Source: Azoarcus sp. | GTDB taxonomy: Bacteria; Pseudomonadota; Gammaproteobacteria; Burkholderiales; Rhodocyclaceae | Length of the DNA: 64,000 nt | NCBI GenBank assembly: GCA_030656215.1 | Contig: JAUSOD010000056.1 | Coordinates: 1 to 64,000 of the forward strand | Direction of reading: 5' to 3' | In this document: positions 14,495 through 23,673 of the stretch, one piece after another | Layout of the letters: each line of letters starts with the position of its first letter | Numbering within the stretch: position 1 is the stretch's first letter | The notes under the pieces: generated by a model | Seen by the model: only the letters and a program-made list of their open reading frames with translations | Database searches by the model: none | Told to the model about the DNA's origin: nothing | Program-made: the position numbers and the translations under genes

Positions 14495-15567
14495 CCCGCC
14501 GCCTCACGCGCAAGCAGGGCACGCTTGCGTTCGACGCCCCAGCGATAGCCCGACAGGCTGCCATCGGTGCGCACCACCCGGTGGCATGGAATCGCCACCG
14601 CCAGGGCGTTGGCCGCGCAGGCCCCGGCGACCGCGCGTACCGCCTTCGGTGCGCCGATGCGCTCGGCTACCTCGGCGTAGCTCATCGTGGTGCCGGCCGG
14701 AATCTCGCGCAGTGCCTGCCACACCCGCTGCTGGAACAGGGTTCCGCGAAGCTCGAGCGGCAGATCGAGGCCCAGTCGTGGCGCTTCCACGAAGCCGATC
14801 ACGGTGGCCACCGTGCGCTCGAAGTCGGCGTCGCCACCGATCAGGTCGGCGTGCGCAAAGCGGTCCTGCAAGTCGTGCGCCAGGGCTTCCGGATCGTCGC
14901 CGAGCAGGATCGCGCAGATTCCGCCCACGCTGGCCGCGACCAGAATCGCACCGAGCGAGCACTGGCCAATGGCAAAGCGGATCGTCGTCCCGGCGCCGCC
15001 CTTGCGGTAGGCGGTCGGCGTCATCCCCAGCACTTCTCCTGCGTTGTCGTAGAACCGGCTGCTGCTGCCGTAGCCAGCCTCGTAGAGGGCGTCGGTCACG
15101 GTGACGCGGCGCTCCAGTTCGGTGCGAACCCGCCGGGCGCGATGCGCGGCAGCATAGGCTCTGGGTGTGAGTCCGGTCACCGTCTTGAACACACGATGCA
15201 GATGCGATGCGCTCAGCCCGGCATGCCCGGCCAGCTCGGTGAGGCTGGGCGGGCAGTCAGCCTGCTCGATCAGGCGGCACAGGCTTGCGACCAGGCTCGC
15301 GTGTTGCCCGGAAAGGGCGGGCTGGTTGGGGCGGCAGCGTTTGCACGGGCGAAAGCCGGCACGTTCGGCATCGGCTGCAGTGAGATGAAAGGCAACGTTT
15401 TCCGGCCGCGGTCTGCGGGCGGAACAGGATGGACGGCAGTACACCCCGGTGCTGCGGACGGAGTAGAAAAACTGCCCGTCCGCCGCAGCATCACGGACTA
15501 GCACCGCAGCCCAGCGTGGATCGCTCAGGGTTGCGGAGGTTCTGCGTTCGGCGATGGTGTTGGTCAC
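14491..15567 (-). CDS. ada: Ada, methyl-accepting DNA repair protein and transcription activator
   Basis: 358 residues from a GTG start with GGGAG six bases upstream. The N-terminal Ada zinc domain has four cysteines (GVYCRPSC and RPCKRC). An AraC-type helix-turn-helix follows (LTELAGHAGLSASHLHRVF). The C-terminal methyltransferase carries the active-site PCHRV. It repairs phosphotriesters and O6-methylguanine and, once methylated, activates its own operon. First gene of the ada-alkB unit. Confidence 0.96.
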   Translation of the reverse strand: MTNTIAERRTSATLSDPRWAAVLVRDAAADGQFFYSVRSTGVYCRPSCSARRPRPENVAFHLTAADAERAGFRPCKRCRPNQPALSGQHASLVASLCRLIEQADCPPSLTELAGHAGLSASHLHRVFKTVTGLTPRAYAAAHRARRVRTELERRVTVTDALYEAGYGSSSRFYDNAGEVLGMTPTAYRKGGAGTTIRFAIGQCSLGAILVAASVGGICAILLGDDPEALAHDLQDRFAHADLIGGDADFERTVATVIGFVEAPRLGLDLPLELRGTLFQQRVWQALREIPAGTTMSYAEVAERIGAPKAVRAVAGACAANALAVAIPCHRVVRTDGSLSGYRWGVERKRALLAREAAG

Positions 15568-15667
15568 GGCTTACTCCCGGAGGCTTCTTTCAGGATAGAT
15601 GCTCACACTTTATCCATCGCCGCCGGATCGGACATCCCGGGTCTTGCTTTTGAATTCGCGGAGAAAC

Positions 15668-15703
15668 AAAAACCCCGCAAGCACCAGGCTGTACGGGGTT
15701 TGT
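15668..15703 (-). terminator. Terminator of the pth-ychF unit
   Basis: On the - strand AAACCCCG (15701-15694) pairs with CGGGGTTT (15677-15670) followed by TTTGTTTC. It sits about 45 bases after the ychF stop codon. Confidence 0.85.
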
Positions 15704-15746
15704 AATGCCCGCCGAAATGGGCAGGTTTGCGATCAGATGTTGTTGC

Positions 15747-16838
15747 TTAGACGTTGAACAGGAAGTTCAGAACGTCACCATCCTTGACCACGTACTCCTT
15801 GCCTTCCGCACGCATCTTGCCGGCTTCCTTGGCGCCGGCTTCGCCCTTGTACTGGATGAAGTCATCGAAGGCGATGGTCTGGGCGCGGATAAAGCCGCGC
15901 TCGAAGTCGGTGTGGATCACCCCGGCGGCCTGCGGCGCGGTGTCGCCGACGTGGATGGTCCACGCCCGGACTTCCTTGACCCCGGCAGTGAAGTAGGTCT
16001 GCAGGCCGAGCAGCACGTAGCCGGCGCGGATCAGGCGATCGAGGCCGGGCTCTTCGAGGCCCATGGATTCGAGGAAGTCCTTCTTGTCGGCGTCTTCGAG
16101 GTCGGCGATCTCGGCCTCGATCGCGGCACACAGGGGAACGACCTGGGCGCCTTCCTGTGCGGCGTGGGCGCGCACGGCGTCGAGATGCGGGTTGTCCTGG
16201 AAGCCGTCTTCGGCGACGTTGGCGGCGTAGAGCACCGGTTTGGCGGTGATCAGGCAGAAGGGTTTGAGCAGGGCCCATTCTTCCTTGGCCAGATCGAGTG
16301 CACGGATCGGACGCGCTTCGTTGAGCTGCGGCAGGCACTTCTCGAGCACCGCGACCAGGGCCTTGGCTTCCTTGTCGCCGGCGGCGGCGGGGCGCTTGTA
16401 GCGGTTGACCGCCTTCTCCACCGTGGCCATGTCTGCGAGTGCGAGCTCGGTGTCGATGATCTCGATGTCGCGCAGCGGGTCGACGCTGCCGGAAACGTGG
16501 ATCACGTTGTCGTCGGCGAAGCAGCGCACCACGTGCACGATGGCGTCGGTTTCGCGGATGTTGGCCAGGAACTGGTTGCCCAGGCCTTCACCCTTGGAGG
16601 CGCCCGCGACCAGGCCGGCGATGTCGACAAACTCGACGATGGCAGGCTGGATCTTCTGCGGCTTGACGATGGCGGACAGCGCGTCGAGGCGCGGATCGGG
16701 CACTTCGACGATGCCGACGTTGGGCTCGATCGTGCAGAAGGGGTAGTTGGCGGCCTCGATGCCGGCTTTGGTGAGGGCGTTGAACAGGGTCGACTTGCCG
16801 ACGTTGGGCAGGCCGACGATTCCGCATTTAAGGCTCAT
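15747..16838 (-). CDS. ychF: YchF, redox-regulated universal ATPase of the Obg-related family
   Basis: 363 residues, full family length. P-loop LPNVGKST, switch DIAG, the altered G4 motif NVAE that gives ATP rather than GTP preference, and the C-terminal TGS-like end [21 protein letters not shown] (shown to 20 residues: [20 protein letters not shown]) identify it. YchF binds ribosomes and affects stress responses. Start overlaps pth stop by ATGA. Confidence 0.97.
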   Translation of the reverse strand: MSLKCGIVGLPNVGKSTLFNALTKAGIEAANYPFCTIEPNVGIVEVPDPRLDALSAIVKPQKIQPAIVEFVDIAGLVAGASKGEGLGNQFLANIRETDAIVHVVRCFADDNVIHVSGSVDPLRDIEIIDTELALADMATVEKAVNRYKRPAAAGDKEAKALVAVLEKCLPQLNEARPIRALDLAKEEWALLKPFCLITAKPVLYAANVAEDGFQDNPHLDAVRAHAAQEGAQVVPLCAAIEAEIADLEDADKKDFLESMGLEEPGLDRLIRAGYVLLGLQTYFTAGVKEVRAWTIHVGDTAPQAAGVIHTDFERGFIRAQTIAFDDFIQYKGEAGAKEAGKMRAEGKEYVVKDGDVLNFLFNV

Positions 16839-17515
16839 GACTGGGTTTCGTCCTTGGAGTGGTCGGGCGCGCCGGCGGGGTTCGCAGCGGGCTTGGGCGC
16901 TTTGGGCACCTTGGGGGGTTTGGGCGCGGCAGGCCGGGCGTTGAGGTGCTGGGTCGCGGTGGTCCAGTCGCCACGGATCAGGGTCGGCCAGGCGGCCAGC
17001 GCGCGATCGATGGATTCGTCGATCAGCGTCTGCTCCTCGCGGCGGGCGGACTTGAGCACGTAGTTCACGACTTCGTTACGGTCGCCGGGGTGGCCGATGC
17101 CGATGCGCAGGCGCCAGTAGTCGTTGGTGTTGAGGTGGGCCGAAGTGTCTTTCAGGCCGTTGTGGCCGCCGAGGCCGCCACCGAATTTGAGCCGCAGCTG
17201 CCCGGGCGGAATATCGAGTTCGTCATGGACGACCAGGATCTCGGCCGCTTCGATGCGGTAGAAGCGCGCCAGCGCGCCGATGGCCTGGCCCGAGCGGTTC
17301 ATGAAGTTCTGCGGCATCAGCAGCCAGACACCCGCGTCACGCGCGTTGGCGACCAGGCCGTGAAAGCGCGATTCGTACGCGAAGCGCACGCCAAGTTTGT
17401 CGGCGAGCCGCTCACAAAACCAAAACCCGGCGTTGTGCCGGGTTTCGGAATATTCGGCGCCGGGATTGCCGAGACCGACAATGAGACGGGGAGGGCGCAG
17501 GGCCGCAGTCGTCAT
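16835..17515 (-). CDS. pth: Peptidyl-tRNA hydrolase
   Basis: 226 residues. The catalytic His is in ETRHNAGFW, and the substrate-binding Asn residues lie in QNFMNRSG and [21 protein letters not shown] is also typical. It recycles peptidyl-tRNA that drops off ribosomes. The last 35 residues are a Lys/Pro/Ala-rich tail ([18 protein letters not shown]) beyond the usual roughly 190-residue enzyme. Coupled to ychF by overlap and 41 bases after rplY. Confidence 0.96.
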   Translation of the reverse strand: MTTAALRPPRLIVGLGNPGAEYSETRHNAGFWFCERLADKLGVRFAYESRFHGLVANARDAGVWLLMPQNFMNRSGQAIGALARFYRIEAAEILVVHDELDIPPGQLRLKFGGGLGGHNGLKDTSAHLNTNDYWRLRIGIGHPGDRNEVVNYVLKSARREEQTLIDESIDRALAAWPTLIRGDWTTATQHLNARPAAPKPPKVPKAPKPAANPAGAPDHSKDETQS

Positions 17516-17556
17516 CGTTGTTTAGTCTCGGGTATCCCGGCAGGCAGAAGCCGGCA

Positions 17557-18165
17557 TCAGGCCGCTGCGGCTTCTTCTTCGCCTTCGGCCGACAGGCTGC
17601 CGCGGGTCTGCTGGGCGCTGGCCACAACAGCATCACCTTCACCGTGCTGCACCGCTTCCACGCCTTCCGGCAGCGTGAGCTGCGAGATGTGGATCGACTG
17701 GCCGACTTCGAGGGCGGACAGGTCCACCATGACGAATTCCGGCAGCTTGGCCGGCAGGCACTTGACGTCGAGTTCGGTCAGAACGTGGGAGATGATGCAG
17801 CCGCCGAGCTTGACCGCCGGGCAGATCTCACCGTTCTCGAAGTGCAGCGGCACCTTCAGGTGGATCGGCTGGGTTGCGTCGACACGCTGGAAGTCGAGGT
17901 GCATCACTTGCTGCTTGAAGGCGTGCCACTGGGCATCGCGCAGCACCACGGTTTCCTTGGCGCCATCGATGTCGATGGTCAGCATGGAAGCGTGGAAGGC
18001 CTCTTTCTTGAGCAGGTAGAACAGTTCGTTATGGTTCAGCAGCACCGGCTGGGCGGCTTTGTCGCCACCGTAGACGATGCCCGGCAGTTGGCCGGTACGA
18101 CGCAGGCGGCGGCTCGCACTCGATCCCTGCAGTTCGCGCTTGGTACCCTTGAATTCGATTGACAT
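17557..18165 (-). CDS. rplY: 50S ribosomal protein L25/Ctc family
   Basis: 202 residues, the long (TL5/Ctc) version with the N-terminal L25 domain that binds 5S rRNA ([15 protein letters not shown]) and the C-terminal beta domain, ending in an acidic/Ala tail ([11 protein letters not shown]). It lies between prs and pth, a conserved arrangement. A terminator separates it from prs, so it has its own promoter or depends on read-through. Confidence 0.96.
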   Translation of the reverse strand: MSIEFKGTKRELQGSSASRRLRRTGQLPGIVYGGDKAAQPVLLNHNELFYLLKKEAFHASMLTIDIDGAKETVVLRDAQWHAFKQQVMHLDFQRVDATQPIHLKVPLHFENGEICPAVKLGGCIISHVLTELDVKCLPAKLPEFVMVDLSALEVGQSIHISQLTLPEGVEAVQHGEGDAVVASAQQTRGSLSAEGEEEAAAA

Positions 18166-18214
18166 GGTTGTTGCTCCGGTTGTTGAAGTCTCCGTCCGCG
18201 ACCAGACGAAGATG

Positions 18215-18239
18215 AAAAAGCCCGCGGCGAACCGCGGGC
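18215..18239 (-). terminator. Terminator of prs
   Basis: On the - strand GCCCGCGG and CCGCGGGC (18239-18220) form an 8-bp GC stem with a TTCG loop, followed by five T residues (18219-18215). It begins a few bases after the prs stop codon. Confidence 0.9.
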
Positions 18240-18245
18240 AAGACT

Positions 18246-19196
18246 TTAATCCATGAACAGCGAGGAAACCGACTCCTCGTTGCTGATCCGCAGCATGGTG
18301 TCGGCCATCAGCGAGGCCACTGAAACCTGACGGATGCGCGGGCTGGCCTTGGCATCCTCACGTAGCGGAATGGTATCGGTGACGACCAGCTCGTCAAGCT
18401 CGGAATCGTTGATGCGCGACACCGCTGCGCCCGACAGCACCGCATGGGTGCAGTAGGACAGAACGCGTTTGGCGCCGTTGGCCTTGAGTGCGGTGGCGGC
18501 CTTGCACAGGGTGCCGGCGGTGTCGACGATGTCGTCCATGATCACGCAGGTCCGGCCTTCGACTTCACCGATGATGTTCATTACTTCGGAAACGTTCGCC
18601 TTCGGGCGACGCTTGTCGATGATCGCGAGGTCGCACTCCATGCGTTTGGCGAAAGCTCGGGCACGGACTACGCCACCGACGTCGGGCGAGACTACCATCA
18701 GGTTGTCGTACTTCTGCTTGTCGAGGTCGGCGAGCAACACCGGTGCGGCGTAGACGTTATCCACCGCGATGTCGAAGAAGCCCTGGATCTGGTCGGCATG
18801 CAGGTCCATGGTCAGCAGACGTTGCACGCCGACGGCCTGGAGCATGTTGGCCACGACCTTGGCCGTGATCGGCACCCGGGCAGAGCGCGGACGACGGTCC
18901 TGACGGGCGTAGCCGAAGTAGGGGATGGCTGCGGTGATGCGGCCGGCGGAGGCGCGCTTGAGCGCATCGACCAGGACCAGCAACTCCATCAGGTTCTCGT
19001 TGGTGGGAGCACAGGTGGGCTGCAGGATGAAGACATCCTTGCCGCGCACGTTCTCGAGCAGCTCCACATTGACTTCGCCGTCGGAGAAGCGGCCGACGGT
19101 GGCCGAGCCGAGGGAAATACCCAGCCGCCGAACCACATCTGCCGCGAGCTTGGGATTGGCGTTGCCAGTGAAGACCATCAGGCTGCCGTATGGCAT
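18246..19196 (-). CDS. prs: Ribose-phosphate pyrophosphokinase
   Basis: 316 residues from the ATG at 19196, which has GGAG eight bases upstream and matches the family's N-terminus ([13 protein letters not shown]); an upstream ATG at 19235 would add 13 atypical residues. PRPP-binding loop [13 protein letters not shown] and catalytic-loop region [16 protein letters not shown] are visible. It makes PRPP for nucleotide, His and Trp synthesis. The tRNA-Gln gene lies just upstream on the same strand. Confidence 0.97.
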   Translation of the reverse strand: MPYGSLMVFTGNANPKLAADVVRRLGISLGSATVGRFSDGEVNVELLENVRGKDVFILQPTCAPTNENLMELLVLVDALKRASAGRITAAIPYFGYARQDRRPRSARVPITAKVVANMLQAVGVQRLLTMDLHADQIQGFFDIAVDNVYAAPVLLADLDKQKYDNLMVVSPDVGGVVRARAFAKRMECDLAIIDKRRPKANVSEVMNIIGEVEGRTCVIMDDIVDTAGTLCKAATALKANGAKRVLSYCTHAVLSGAAVSRINDSELDELVVTDTIPLREDAKASPRIRQVSVASLMADTMLRISNEESVSSLFMD

Positions 19197-19274
19197 GAGC
19201 GCATCTCCGATGCCGATAGAATGAACTGTCTTCAAAAACGACTCGGGCAGGCCAGAGGCCTGCCCGTCGTTATG

Positions 19275-19351
19275 TGGCTGGGGAAGAAGGATTCGAACCT
19301 TCGAATGCCGGAATCAAAATCCGGTGCCTTGACCAACTTGGCGACTCCCCA
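19275..19351 (-). tRNA. tRNA-Gln (anticodon TTG)
   Basis: The - strand reads TGGGGAGTCGCCAAG... to ...CCCCAGCCA with an encoded CCA end. The anticodon loop TTTTGAT between CCGGA and TCCGG gives anticodon TTG. T-arm GGTTCGAATCC is standard. It lies between ispE and prs, as in many gamma- and betaproteobacteria, and is likely transcribed with prs or ispE. Confidence 0.97.
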
Positions 19352-19362
19352 ATGAAACCTGT

Positions 19363-20241
19363 TCACCCGATCAGGCCATGCAACGGATGCTGTGCAAGGC
19401 TAGCAGCCTTCCAGGCTCTCCAATGTGGCGGACATCGATCGACGATACGCTGGGCTTCAGCTTTCGATTCGACTTCCGCAAACACACAGGCGCCCGAGCC
19501 AGTCATCCGGGCTGGTGCAAACTGCCCCAGCCAATCGATAGCCTTTCTCACTTCCGGGTAGCATTTGCAGGCAGTTTCCTGCAAGTCGTTCCGGGTAGAG
19601 CTCGGTGTGAAGTCCGCTATTTTGATGGGGGCGCTATCTCTCGTCAAGTCCCTTGCCGAAAAAATTTCTGCGGTCGGTACGCTGACCTCGGGAGACAGCA
19701 CGACATACCAGGCCGGCGCCAGGGTCAAGGACTGTAACTTTTCGCCCACGCCTTCGGCAAACGCATCCCGGCCGTAGATGAAGAACGGGACGTCGGCGCC
19801 GAGCTCCAGCCCCAGTGCCTGCAGCTGTTCACGGCTCAGGCCGGTGCCCCACAGGTGGTTGAGCGCGATCAGCGTGGTGGCGGCATCGGAGCTCCCGCCG
19901 CCAAGGCCACCGCCCATCGGCAGGCGTTTGAGCACTGCAATGTCCGCGCCTGCGGTGCTGCCGGTTTCCTGTTGCAGTCGCAGCGCGGCACGGACGACGA
20001 GGTCGGCTGCCGCAGGAACCCCGGGGGTGTCGGTGACGCGGCAGATGCGGCCGTCGTCGCGCAGTTCGAAGTCCAGGCTATCACCCCAGTCGAGCAGGCG
20101 AAAAGCCGTCTGCAGAAGATGGTAGCCATCGGCCCGCCGGCCGGTGACGTGCAGGAACAGGTTCAGTTTGGCAGGCGCAAGGCAGCCGCTCAGCTTGCGG
20201 CGGGCGGTGGGCGGTGCGGCGTTCAGGGAGAGAGTGTCCAT
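19363..20241 (-). CDS. ispE: 4-diphosphocytidyl-2-C-methyl-D-erythritol kinase
   Basis: 292 residues from the ATG at 20241. GHMP-kinase ATP motif LPMGGGLGGGSSDAA, N-terminal PAKLNLFLHVTGRR and C-terminal MTGSGACVFAE are diagnostic. It phosphorylates the MEP-pathway intermediate for isoprenoid synthesis. The start overlaps the end of lolB by 19 bases, so the two are coupled. Confidence 0.96.
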   Translation of the reverse strand: MDTLSLNAAPPTARRKLSGCLAPAKLNLFLHVTGRRADGYHLLQTAFRLLDWGDSLDFELRDDGRICRVTDTPGVPAAADLVVRAALRLQQETGSTAGADIAVLKRLPMGGGLGGGSSDAATTLIALNHLWGTGLSREQLQALGLELGADVPFFIYGRDAFAEGVGEKLQSLTLAPAWYVVLSPEVSVPTAEIFSARDLTRDSAPIKIADFTPSSTRNDLQETACKCYPEVRKAIDWLGQFAPARMTGSGACVFAEVESKAEAQRIVDRCPPHWRAWKAASLAQHPLHGLIG

Positions 20242-20816
20242 CGATCGATCACGAGACGGAGGCGGGTTTCGCCGCGGGAGATTTCCAGCCGGCGGGGCAG
20301 GGCGCTGGCGCTGGTGTCGTGGTACTCGGCATAGTCGATACGCCAGCCCTGGTCGATCACCAGGACCGGACGCCCGTGTACATCGGTGGCACGCACTTCG
20401 GCCCCGGTCCCCGGGCTGGCCTGCACCCAGTCGGCGAGCGGCTCGAGTGGGATCTCGGTGCCGAGCAGTTGGGGTAGCAGCGTGTTGGCGCTTGGCGCCT
20501 GATGGCGCTGGCCGTCCGCCAGTACGAGTTCGGCGCCGGCCGGGGTGCTGTGGAGTTGTGCGAGGATCTGGCCGAGCGGGGTGGACGCGGTCCAGTTGTC
20601 GGTTGTCGGGGTGTGCTGCCACTGGATCTGGCCGCTGGCCGCGCGCTCGCCGTCGGTGGCCGAAAGGCGCCCCTCGAGTTCGAACTGAGCGTTGGCCTGG
20701 CGCGCCACGGCAGCTGTCTCGGGCACTGTTTGCAGCGGCGCGCAAGCCGCAAGCAGCATGCCCGCGAGGAGAGCGCAGAAAAGCCCGCGCGGCGGGCGAG
20801 GCATGCGCATCCTCAT
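20223..20816 (-). CDS. lolB: LolB, outer-membrane lipoprotein receptor
   Basis: 197 residues from the ATG at 20816, which overlaps the previous stop by ATGA. The signal peptide ends in lipobox LLAAC. The mature part follows the LolB pattern (FELEGRLSATDG early, DWVQASPG in the middle, ending near RLRLVIDRWTL). LolB receives lipoproteins from LolA and inserts them in the outer membrane. Position between ispE and a TPR protein gene is the conserved one. Confidence 0.93.
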   Translation of the reverse strand: MRMRMPRPPRGLFCALLAGMLLAACAPLQTVPETAAVARQANAQFELEGRLSATDGERAASGQIQWQHTPTTDNWTASTPLGQILAQLHSTPAGAELVLADGQRHQAPSANTLLPQLLGTEIPLEPLADWVQASPGTGAEVRATDVHGRPVLVIDQGWRIDYAEYHDTSASALPRRLEISRGETRLRLVIDRWTLSP

Positions 20817-22522
20817 GGGTTGCGCAGGCGCTGGGCGGTGCTGCGAAGGGTTTCGTTGTCGGGGTGGGCGGCGATTGCGGTATCGAACAATTTCTCTGCG
20901 TCGGCCCGGCGGTCGAGCTGCCACAGGACTTCGCCCAGGTGCGCGGCGATCTCCGGGTCCGGGCGCATCGCGTAGGCGCGCTCGAGATGGGTCAGCGCCC
21001 CCTGAGTGTCGCCGCGGCGGAAGCGCACCCAGCCCAGACTGTCGAGGATGAAGGCGTCATCGGGAGACAGCTCGTGGGCGCGCGCGATCAGTGCCTCCGC
21101 CTCTTCCAGACGCAGTCCGCGGTCGGCCAGCGAATAGCCCAGGGCATTGAACGCGTGGGCGTGATCGGGCGCCAGGGCGATGACCTTGCGCAGGCGCCCT
21201 TCCATGATCTCCAGCCGGTCGAGACGCTCGGCCAGCATCGCCGATTCGTACAACAGGTCGGTGTCGTCCGGCGCGAGTCGCAAGGCACTGTCGATGGCAT
21301 CGAACGCTTCCGGGACGCGGTTTGCCTCGCGCAGCAGTTGCGCTTCGGCGAGCAGGAAGCGGCGACCGTTGCCGTCCTCGTCTGCAGCGCGCTGGAGCAG
21401 GTGGCGCGCGTCGTCGATCCGGCCCTCGCGTGCCAGGCTTTGGGCGCTGCGTATGCGCGCCTCGGCGTACTGCGTGCCGGGGCCGATCGCATCGAACCAC
21501 TTGCGCGCGGCGGCGCCATCCTTGCGTTTTTCGGCGATCTGACCCAGGTGGAGGCGAATCGTGTCCGCTTCCGGGTGTTCGGCCGCGAGCGCCTTCAGCA
21601 ACAGGGGCTCGGCGGTGTCCGCCTCATCGAGCTGAAGCGAGAGCAGAGCCACCGCATAGAGCAGGTCGCGATCATCGGGGGCGCCGTCGAGCAGACTGCG
21701 AAACTCGACGCGCGCCGCTTCAAATTGTTTCGCCGCAATCAGGCTGCGCGCATGGGCAAGGCGCAGGTTGCGATTCTCCGGGTGGCGCGCGGCCGCTTCC
21801 TGGAGCATCTTGCTGGCCTCGGCGCTGGCGCCTGCCTGCGACATCAGCTGGGCCTTGAACAACAGGGCGGGCTCCCAGTCGGCGCGCAGCGAGAGTGCGG
21901 TGTCGATCGATGCCAGCGATTCCATCTGGCGCTCGGCGATGGCGGCGGCTTGGGCGCGGGCGAAATGCGCTTCGGGGTGCTCCAGATAGGGTTCGGTGAG
22001 CCGGTTGACCATGGCCTGTGCGGCGGCCTTGTCCGGCAGCCGCGCGAGTGCGCGGTTGAGTCCCATCAGGTTGGCGTCGAGGCTGGCGGGGACCTGTGCG
22101 AGCGCACGCGCCAACTGGATCTGGATATCCTCGAGGCGACCGCCATGACCGCTGACCACGCCGGTCAGCAGGCGCTTGGCCTCTTCGGAAGTTGGATCCG
22201 TTTCATTCCACAGGCGTGCGGCTTCGGTCGCCATGTCGCTGTTGCGCGCAAACAGGGCCATCTCGGTGGCCCGTCGGGCGATGCGCGGGTCGCGGGTGCT
22301 GCGCGCGAGTTCGAGGTAGAGCTGCGCGGCCACGTCGATCTGGCCGCGTGCGCCCGCGATTTCGGCGAGCAGGAAGCGGTACAGTGTCTGCGCCGTGAGC
22401 TCCTGTGCCGGAAGCTCTGCCGGCGGCGGCGATTCGTTGGCAAGGACGAGGGCGCCAGGCGAGAGGCCAAGGGCAAGCGTCAGGCCGAGGCGTGTAAACA
22501 GACGGGCTAGGGTACGGTTCAT
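20813..22522 (-). CDS. Exported tetratricopeptide-repeat protein next to lolB
   Basis: 569 residues. Signal peptide of about 29 residues (ending ALVLA), then a mostly helical Ala-rich protein with many TPR-like repeats over the whole length (for example NALGYSLADRGLRLEEAEAL and DSLGWVRFRRGDTQGALTHL). It probably acts as a periplasmic or envelope scaffold. Homologues stand beside lolB in Pseudomonas (the PA4667 position), and most are uncharacterised. It heads the TPR-lolB-ispE unit. Confidence 0.85.
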   Translation of the reverse strand: MNRTLARLFTRLGLTLALGLSPGALVLANESPPPAELPAQELTAQTLYRFLLAEIAGARGQIDVAAQLYLELARSTRDPRIARRATEMALFARNSDMATEAARLWNETDPTSEEAKRLLTGVVSGHGGRLEDIQIQLARALAQVPASLDANLMGLNRALARLPDKAAAQAMVNRLTEPYLEHPEAHFARAQAAAIAERQMESLASIDTALSLRADWEPALLFKAQLMSQAGASAEASKMLQEAAARHPENRNLRLAHARSLIAAKQFEAARVEFRSLLDGAPDDRDLLYAVALLSLQLDEADTAEPLLLKALAAEHPEADTIRLHLGQIAEKRKDGAAARKWFDAIGPGTQYAEARIRSAQSLAREGRIDDARHLLQRAADEDGNGRRFLLAEAQLLREANRVPEAFDAIDSALRLAPDDTDLLYESAMLAERLDRLEIMEGRLRKVIALAPDHAHAFNALGYSLADRGLRLEEAEALIARAHELSPDDAFILDSLGWVRFRRGDTQGALTHLERAYAMRPDPEIAAHLGEVLWQLDRRADAEKLFDTAIAAHPDNETLRSTAQRLRNP

Positions 22523-22576
22523 AGGGCGGTCCGGCGGGTTCCGTGGCTCGGCTGATAGGCGGTGCGGTGCCGTTTG

Positions 22577-22592
22577 CCGGCAATTTTGCCGG
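22577..22592. repeat. Small inverted repeat in the mutM/TPR divergent gap
   Basis: CCGGCAA-TT-TTGCCGG is a perfect 7-bp inverted repeat in the 187-bp gap between the divergent TPR gene and mutM. It has no T tract, so it could be an operator, but nothing else in the gap supports a function. Confidence 0.35.
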
Positions 22593-22709
22593 ATGGCGTT
22601 GCAAATGTGATGTATTGGATGTTGGATCTAGTATTCAGTTCGCCTCATGGTAGGCACTTTGACCCCGCACCGGCAAGCTGCCCGTGCGTGTTGCCCTGGA
22701 TGAATGCTC

Positions 22710-23531
22710 ATGCCTGAACTGCCCGAAGTGGAAACAACCTGCCGTGGCGTCCGTCCGCATGTGGAGGGGCGAGTGCTGACTGCGCTGACCGTGCGCAATC
22801 CGCGTCTGCGCCAGCCGGTGCCGCCGACGCTGCACGAGACCTTGCGCGGCTGCCGGCTCGGCCGGGTGTCACGGCGCGCCAAGTATCTGCTGTTCGATTT
22901 TGGCGCCGGCAGCGTCATCGTCCATCTGGGCATGTCGGGCAGCCTGCGGGTGATCGATCCGGCCGAGCCGGCAGGCGTGCATGATCATGTTGATTTCGTG
23001 TTCGGCGATCGCGCCTTGCGCCTGCGCGACCCGCGCCGTTTCGGCCTGGTGGTGTGGCAGCCGGGCGCGGCCGAGTTGCATCCGCTGCTGGCCGGACTGG
23101 GGCCGGAGCCATTGGGCGAGCACTTCGATGGCGACTGGCTGCATCGGGTGAGTCGCGGCTTGCGGGCCCCGGTCAAGCATGTGCTGATGGACGGCAAACG
23201 GGTGGTGGGCGTGGGCAACATCTATGCGTCTGAGAGCCTGTTCCGGGCGCGCATCCATCCGCTCGAACCAGCCGGGCGCATTGGCCTGCAGCGCTATCGG
23301 CGCCTCGCCGGCGAGGTGCGTGCAACGCTGGCGGCCGCTATCGAGGCCGGCGGCAGCACACTGCGCGACTTTGTGGGTGGAGACGGTCAGCCGGGATACT
23401 TCCAGCAGCAGTACTTTGTTTATGGCCGCGACGAGCAGGCGTGCAGGGTGTGCGCGACGCCGATATTGCGCATTGTCAGCGCCCAGCGCGCCACATTCTA
23501 TTGTCCGCAGTGCCAGCGCCGCGGCCGCTGA
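22710..23531 (+). CDS. mutM: MutM/Fpg, formamidopyrimidine-DNA glycosylase
   Basis: 273 residues. The ATG at 22710 is chosen because the enzyme needs Pro directly after Met as its catalytic nucleophile (MPELPEVET). Lys/Asn residues in VGVGNIYASE and the C-terminal zinc finger (CRVCATP and FYCPQCQR) are intact. It removes 8-oxoguanine and other oxidised purines from DNA. Followed on the same strand by a dynamin-like gene 142 bases on. Confidence 0.97.
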   Translation: MPELPEVETTCRGVRPHVEGRVLTALTVRNPRLRQPVPPTLHETLRGCRLGRVSRRAKYLLFDFGAGSVIVHLGMSGSLRVIDPAEPAGVHDHVDFVFGDRALRLRDPRRFGLVVWQPGAAELHPLLAGLGPEPLGEHFDGDWLHRVSRGLRAPVKHVLMDGKRVVGVGNIYASESLFRARIHPLEPAGRIGLQRYRRLAGEVRATLAAAIEAGGSTLRDFVGGDGQPGYFQQQYFVYGRDEQACRVCATPILRIVSAQRATFYCPQCQRRGR

Positions 23532-23673
23532 TTCGCTCGCCGCATCTGTGGTCTGGCGCCGGCCGGGCATGGGGTGTCAATGCGAGGACATGGAAAGCTG
23601 CGTCGAACGGCGCTATGCTGGCGGAGTTATTGCGGCAACTGCCGACTGCACGGGAACAACGGGTGATCAAATC

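Noticed and set aside
13841-15567. Ada-AlkB pair as a novel repair system
   Set aside because: It is the well-known adaptive-response operon with all expected residues.
20144-22510. 788-codon open frame opposite ispE, lolB and the TPR gene
   Set aside because: It crosses three recognised genes on the other strand and has no motif; a high-GC shadow.
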